Assembly (NCBI GenBank): GCA_016936075.1
Contig: JAFGPS010000100.1
Coordinates: 1 to 33,349 of the forward strand
Length of the DNA: 33,349 nucleotides
Origin: Sedimentisphaerales bacterium
GTDB lineage: Bacteria; Planctomycetota; Phycisphaerae; Sedimentisphaerales; Anaerobacaceae
Direction: 5' to 3'
How positions within the stretch are numbered: the stretch's first letter is position 1; each line of letters starts with the position of its first letter. Positions 26,859 to 33,349 of the stretch are shown piece by piece. Below the pieces are notes generated by a model. It ran no database searches, was not told where the DNA came from, and was given only the letters and a program-made list of their open reading frames with translations. Both the position numbers and the translations under genes were made by a program.

Positions 26859-26902
26859 ACGATAGAAAAAAACTGTGTCAATGTGACAAAAAGATATGAT
26901 AA

Positions 26903-28222
<1,320 letters not shown>

Positions 28223-28272
28223 TAATTAATTGGTATAAAAGAGTTTTCGATTTTAGTAATAACATTAAGTAA

Positions 28273-29670
<1,398 letters not shown>

Positions 29671-29729
29671 TAAAATCTGACGGAAAAATTTGACTGAATT
29701 ATAAATGAATCGCGAAAGGAAAAGAATAA

Positions 29730-32303
29730 ATGAATCTTAATATAAAACATAACATTACAACGCTCAGAAAATTTTTGTTAATAGTATGTATGGCTGTTGT
29801 AATGTTTGGAAGTGTTCAGGTAAGTTTTGGAGCGACTTCTATTGCTCCTTATGCCGGTACACTTACAGGCGAAGCGTCACCGCCTTCTGAGCCGCTCAGT
29901 CTCTGGTATCGCCAGCCTGCAACTGCATGGACAAGCGCTTTGCCGGTCGGAAATGGTAAGCAGGGTGCAATGATGTTTGGCGGAATCGATGCCGAAGCTA
30001 TCTGTCTTAACGAAGATACACTATGGGCCGGCGGACCTTACAATCCAGACAATCCGAAAGCACTTGAAAACCTGCCACAGGCAAGACAACTTCTTTTTGA
30101 CGGCCAGTATCGCCAGGCTGAGCAATTGATTGACCAGACAATGATGGCTAATCCTCGAGGCCAGCTTCCATATCAACCTATCGGTGACATTTTGCTGACT
30201 TTCCCGAAATTCGATACAGCCGAAAATTACAGGCGCGAATTGAATTTGCGTACGGCGATAACCTCGATGGAATTCACATCCGATGGTGTCACTTATAAAA
30301 GAGAGATGTTTGCAAGTTATCCCGACAATGTTATCGTTATGCGTTTGACCGCAAGCGAGCCGGGAAAAATTAATTTCAAACTCTCGATGCAAACCGGTGA
30401 AACCATCGTTAATAGTGACGGCACAGACGATACTTTCGTTCTTAATGGCAAGAATCTTGCCGACTCAGGTATTGATGGTGTTTTAACATTCCAGACACGC
30501 GCAAAAATTATCAAAACCGGCGGTACACTTTCTCATGGTACCCGCGAATTGCCTGCTCCTGCGGCAGCACCAGCAGCGGCAGCAGGTGGTCGTGGCGGTC
30601 GCGGTGGTTTTAATCGCGGCGGCGGCCGTGGTGGTCGTGGCCCAAACCAAAGCACCAGTGAATATTCGGTTGAAGGTGCAGATAGTGCAATTATTTTGAT
30701 TGCATCAGCTACAAATTATAAGAACTATAATGACGTTACAGGTAACCCGGAAGCATTGGCAAGTGCTATTATCAAAAAGGCATCGGCCAAAAGTTATGAC
30801 GCTCTGTTAAAGGCTCATCTTGACGATTACCAGGAAATATTTAACCGCGTGTCACTCGATCTTGGAACAAGTGAAGATGCGAAACTTCCGACAGATCAGC
30901 AGATTCGCAACTTCCCGCAAAGCAACAATCCAGCTTTAGTGACAGTTTACTTCCAGTACGGACGTTATCTTTTGATTGGCAGTTCCCGTGAAGGTTCTCA
31001 ACCTGCAAATCTTCAGGGTGTATGGAACAGTGACATGAGTCCGTCATGGGACAGTAAGTATACAATCAATATCAATGCCGAAATGAACTATTGGCCAACA
31101 GATAATACGAATATCGGCGAATGTATCGATCCGTTAATGGTGATGGTCGAAGAATTGATGGTAAAAGGTGCCCAAACAGCTAAAACAATGTATGACGCAA
31201 ACGGCTGGGTCTCGCATCATAACACAGACGGCTGGCGTGCAACCGCTCCTATCGACGGCGCGCAATTTGGCATGTGGCCGCTCGGTGGTGTTTGGTTATG
31301 CAATACTTTGTGGGACCATTATGAGTTTACACAGGATAAGGATTTTCTGAAGAGACTATATCCTGCGATGAAAGGTGCGGCAGAGTACTTCCTCGATGAA
31401 CTCGTCGAAGAGCCAAAAACAAAAACTCTGGTTACCAGCCCGAGCCTTTCTCCTGAAGTGGGTCACCCACAGGGTGCATCAATCTGCTTTGGTCCTACGA
31501 TTGACCAGCAGTTACTTCGTGACATGTTCGCCAATATCATCGAAGCAAGTAAAATTCTTGGCGTTGATGAAGAATTCAGTAAGAAAATCGCTGCAACTCG
31601 TGCGAAACTCGCTCCCAACAAAATCAGTAAGGGCGGCGTGTTACAGGAATGGTTCGAAGATTGGGACATGGAAAGCCGCAACAGGAACCGTCACGTCTCA
31701 CATCTTTACGGCCTGTATCCCGGTCAGGATATTTCTTACTATAATGACAGGGAACTCAGCGAAGCTGTTCGCCAATCGCTTATTATGCGTGGTGACAATG
31801 CTACAGGTTGGGGCCTTGGCTGGAGATTAAATTTATGGGCTCGTCTGCATGACGGTGACCATGCCTACATTATCGTTCGCAACCTTCTCAACGATGTTGA
31901 CGGTGGTGGTCGCGGCGGACGCGGCGGCGGAATGACGGGCGGCGTGTATACAAATCTTTTTGATGCACATCCTCCGTTCCAGATTGATGGTAACTTCGGC
32001 GGAACCGCAGGTATAGCGGAATTGCTTGTACAATCTGTCGCGCCTCGTGACGGTAAATCCGGATTAATTGATTTGCTCCCGGCACTTCCTTCTCTATGGC
32101 CGAAAGGTAAAGTTTCAGGTATTCTCGCCCGCGGCGGATTCGAAGTTTCACTCAGTTGGAATGACGGAAAACTTGTCAGCGCGGAAATTAAGAACACAGG
32201 TTCCATCAGTAAAAAAGTTGATGTTCTTTTAGACGCAAAGAAAGTTTCACTGACAATCGATGGCGGAAAAACAACGTCATTGGATGCAGAACTTTCTTCC
32301 TGA
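29730..32303 (+). CDS. GH95 family alpha-L-fucosidase with Gly/Arg-rich inserts
   Basis: GH95 enzymes remove alpha-1,2-linked L-fucose (or L-galactose) by inversion. The 857-residue product has a signal peptide (hydrophobic 15-29, end near SFGAT), the N-terminal beta domain ([20 protein letters not shown], 55-74; [12 protein letters not shown]) and the (alpha/alpha)6 catalytic domain. By comparison with the Bifidobacterium AfcA enzyme, likely catalytic residues are Asn447 and Asn449 ([11 protein letters not shown]), Glu576 (SPSLSPE) and Asp753 ([10 protein letters not shown]); His655 (NRHVSHLYG) is also conserved. Two Gly/Arg-rich inserts are present: about 275-305 in the beta domain and about 725-737 just before the Asp753 strand. 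It follows esterase 3 by 59 bases, with GAAAGGAAAAG upstream. Substrate could be fucosylated xyloglucan or an algal fucan. Confidence 0.92.
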   Translation: MNLNIKHNITTLRKFLLIVCMAVVMFGSVQVSFGATSIAPYAGTLTGEASPPSEPLSLWYRQPATAWTSALPVGNGKQGAMMFGGIDAEAICLNEDTLWAGGPYNPDNPKALENLPQARQLLFDGQYRQAEQLIDQTMMANPRGQLPYQPIGDILLTFPKFDTAENYRRELNLRTAITSMEFTSDGVTYKREMFASYPDNVIVMRLTASEPGKINFKLSMQTGETIVNSDGTDDTFVLNGKNLADSGIDGVLTFQTRAKIIKTGGTLSHGTRELPAPAAAPAAAAGGRGGRGGFNRGGGRGGRGPNQSTSEYSVEGADSAIILIASATNYKNYNDVTGNPEALASAIIKKASAKSYDALLKAHLDDYQEIFNRVSLDLGTSEDAKLPTDQQIRNFPQSNNPALVTVYFQYGRYLLIGSSREGSQPANLQGVWNSDMSPSWDSKYTININAEMNYWPTDNTNIGECIDPLMVMVEELMVKGAQTAKTMYDANGWVSHHNTDGWRATAPIDGAQFGMWPLGGVWLCNTLWDHYEFTQDKDFLKRLYPAMKGAAEYFLDELVEEPKTKTLVTSPSLSPEVGHPQGASICFGPTIDQQLLRDMFANIIEASKILGVDEEFSKKIAATRAKLAPNKISKGGVLQEWFEDWDMESRNRNRHVSHLYGLYPGQDISYYNDRELSEAVRQSLIMRGDNATGWGLGWRLNLWARLHDGDHAYIIVRNLLNDVDGGGRGGRGGGMTGGVYTNLFDAHPPFQIDGNFGGTAGIAELLVQSVAPRDGKSGLIDLLPALPSLWPKGKVSGILARGGFEVSLSWNDGKLVSAEIKNTGSISKKVDVLLDAKKVSLTIDGGKTTSLDAELSS

Positions 32304-32334
32304 ATTAATTAAAAAAAACGTGATTTTAAACTTA

Positions 32335-32366
32335 GATAAGCGTATCCTATGCAGGGTACGCTTATC
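32335..32366 (+). terminator. strong stem-loop after the GH95 gene
   Basis: GATAAGCGTATCC (32335-32347) pairs with GGGTACGCTTATC (32354-32366), 13 pairs with one G-T, around a 6-base loop. Only a weak T-rich stretch follows, so it may end part of the transcripts or stabilise the upstream mRNA. Confidence 0.55.
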
Positions 32367-32423
32367 TGTTATATAGGCAAATATTAATTCATGTAAAATT
32401 ATTTGTATTTTAAGGAGTATTTT

Positions 32424-33349
32424 ATGAAACGTTTTACATTTCTTTTGCTGCTTATGAGTTTTGTTTTGATGACTGGTTGCTCCACAAGAGAAGCGGCGTC
32501 CGGTTCTTCAAAATTTCCTCTCGAAGCGACAAAACACTGGACCGCCGATAATGGAAACGGAACGTACTCGAATCCATTGTTTAATGAAGAGTTCGAGGAC
32601 CCGGATCCCATCCGAGTAGGTGATACATATTACCTCGCTGGTACAACAATGCACATGAATCCTGCTGTCCAGATTATGAAATCGAAGGACCTTGTGAACT
32701 GGGAACTGGCAAGTTATTGTATGGACAGGCTCGACCTTGGTCCGCAATACAGACTTGAGCAAGGCAATATCTACGGCAAAGGTATATGGGCGCCATGTAT
32801 TCGTTATCATGATGGCATGTTCTATGTCTTTTCCAATACCAACGATTCAGGTTTGCAGGTCTTTCGTTCGAAATCTGCAGAAGGTCCATGGGAACACAAC
32901 CAACTACCCGGCCATCACGACATGTCGGTACTTTTCGATGATGATGGAAAAGTCTATATCGTTTCCGGTAATAGAAATCCCTATCCAATAGAAGAACTTG
33001 CGCCGGATATTAGAAGCGTTGTTCCAAACTCAGGGTTTACCATAAATGCTCCCGGTATGGGTGAAGGTCTCCATTTATATAAAATCGATGGCAAGTATAT
33101 TCTTGTTTCCGCTATCCCCGGCGGAGCCGTAAATCAGATGGTCGCAAAAGCAGACTCAATCAAAGGGCCTTGGGAAGTCACTACTATGGTTCAGGGCGAG
33201 TCACTCGGTGTAGTAAGCGGCACACCCGCAACCGCAAATGCTAATGACCGCGGCTTGTGGTTACATCAGGGTGGAATCTGTGACACACCTTCAGGTGAAT
33301 GGTGGAGCATAATAATGTCTGACCACGGCAGCGCAGGACGTTTTGCCGC
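32424..33349 (+). CDS. GH43-like glycoside hydrolase lipoprotein, N-terminal part (cut by window end)
   Basis: The reading frame is open to the window edge (over 308 residues). The start has a lipoprotein signal with lipobox LMTGC and Cys at residue 19. The five-bladed propeller pattern of GH43 follows: FEDPDPIRVGDTYYLAGTT, with the catalytic-base Asp in the DPDPI motif, SKDLVNWELAS, GIWAPCIRYHDGMFYVFSN, DMSVLFDDDGKVYIVSG, which can supply the pKa-modulating Asp, and PGMGEGLHLYKIDGKYILVSA, where the Glu should be the general acid. GH43 enzymes act on arabinan, xylan or galactan side chains. AAGGAG (32412-32417) lies 6 bases upstream of ATG 32424. It follows GH95 by 120 bases that contain a stem-loop. 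It carries no Gly/Arg-rich insert in the visible part. Confidence 0.85.
   Translation, partial: MKRFTFLLLLMSFVLMTGCSTREAASGSSKFPLEATKHWTADNGNGTYSNPLFNEEFEDPDPIRVGDTYYLAGTTMHMNPAVQIMKSKDLVNWELASYCMDRLDLGPQYRLEQGNIYGKGIWAPCIRYHDGMFYVFSNTNDSGLQVFRSKSAEGPWEHNQLPGHHDMSVLFDDDGKVYIVSGNRNPYPIEELAPDIRSVVPNSGFTINAPGMGEGLHLYKIDGKYILVSAIPGGAVNQMVAKADSIKGPWEVTTMVQGESLGVVSGTPATANANDRGLWLHQGGICDTPSGEWWSIIMSDHGSAGRFA

Noticed and set aside
31375-31830. Shifted plus-strand frame within the GH95 gene
   Set aside because: It overlaps the intact GH95 catalytic domain and shows no independent start signal.

Overview
The window looks like chromosomal DNA of a Planctomycetota bacterium, most likely class Phycisphaerae (Sedimentisphaerales-like). 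I base this on the A+T-rich coding style, on membrane proteins with a Trp-Arg-Ile-x-Met-Lys stretch before a single membrane helix paired with ECF sigma factors, on an enlarged multi-PDZ site-2 protease, and on a secreted glycan-degrading cluster. The assignment rests on protein style remembered from that group, not on a marker gene.

Region 1 (1-2859) holds two consecutive modules, each an ECF sigma factor gene followed immediately by a single-pass membrane protein. The two membrane proteins are related to each other and the second carries an extra C-terminal PDZ domain. A Tat-exported PHP-domain metal hydrolase follows (2956-3861). Region 2 (3871-8660, minus strand) has pyrF, a menG/ubiE methyltransferase, a thioredoxin-fold lipoprotein without its CxxC motif, and murD. 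The murD gene carries two in-frame insertions that look like repeats. Region 3 (8725-21573, plus strand) is housekeeping: a membrane-anchored protein of unknown function, a structured leader, nusA, infB, rbfA, a degenerate endonuclease III-fold protein with a lysine-rich tail, hisG, dxr, an rseP-like protease and an unusual glyA. Several of these genes are separated by hairpin-forming repeats that sit directly before start codons.

Region 4 (21646-25479) is surface-glycan synthesis: a family 2 glycosyltransferase converges on a minus-strand pair made of a polyprenyl-phosphate sugar phosphotransferase and a GT39-like membrane glycosyltransferase. Region 5 (25773 to the right edge) is a secreted glycan-degradation operon: three related PF00756-type esterases, a GH95 alpha-L-fucosidase and a GH43-like lipoprotein cut by the window edge.

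The most unusual signal is in region 5. All three esterases and the unrelated GH95 enzyme carry Gly/Arg-rich (RGG-like) low-complexity inserts, each in a loop next to the active site. Insert length and codon use differ from gene to gene, which argues for a property shared at the protein level. A second signal is the set of palindromic repeats in region 3, one of which appears to have been absorbed into the murD coding sequence. A third is the roughly 390-base structured leader of nusA, which ends in a strong intrinsic terminator 47 bases before the start codon. No rRNA, tRNA, CRISPR array, transposase or phage gene was seen.
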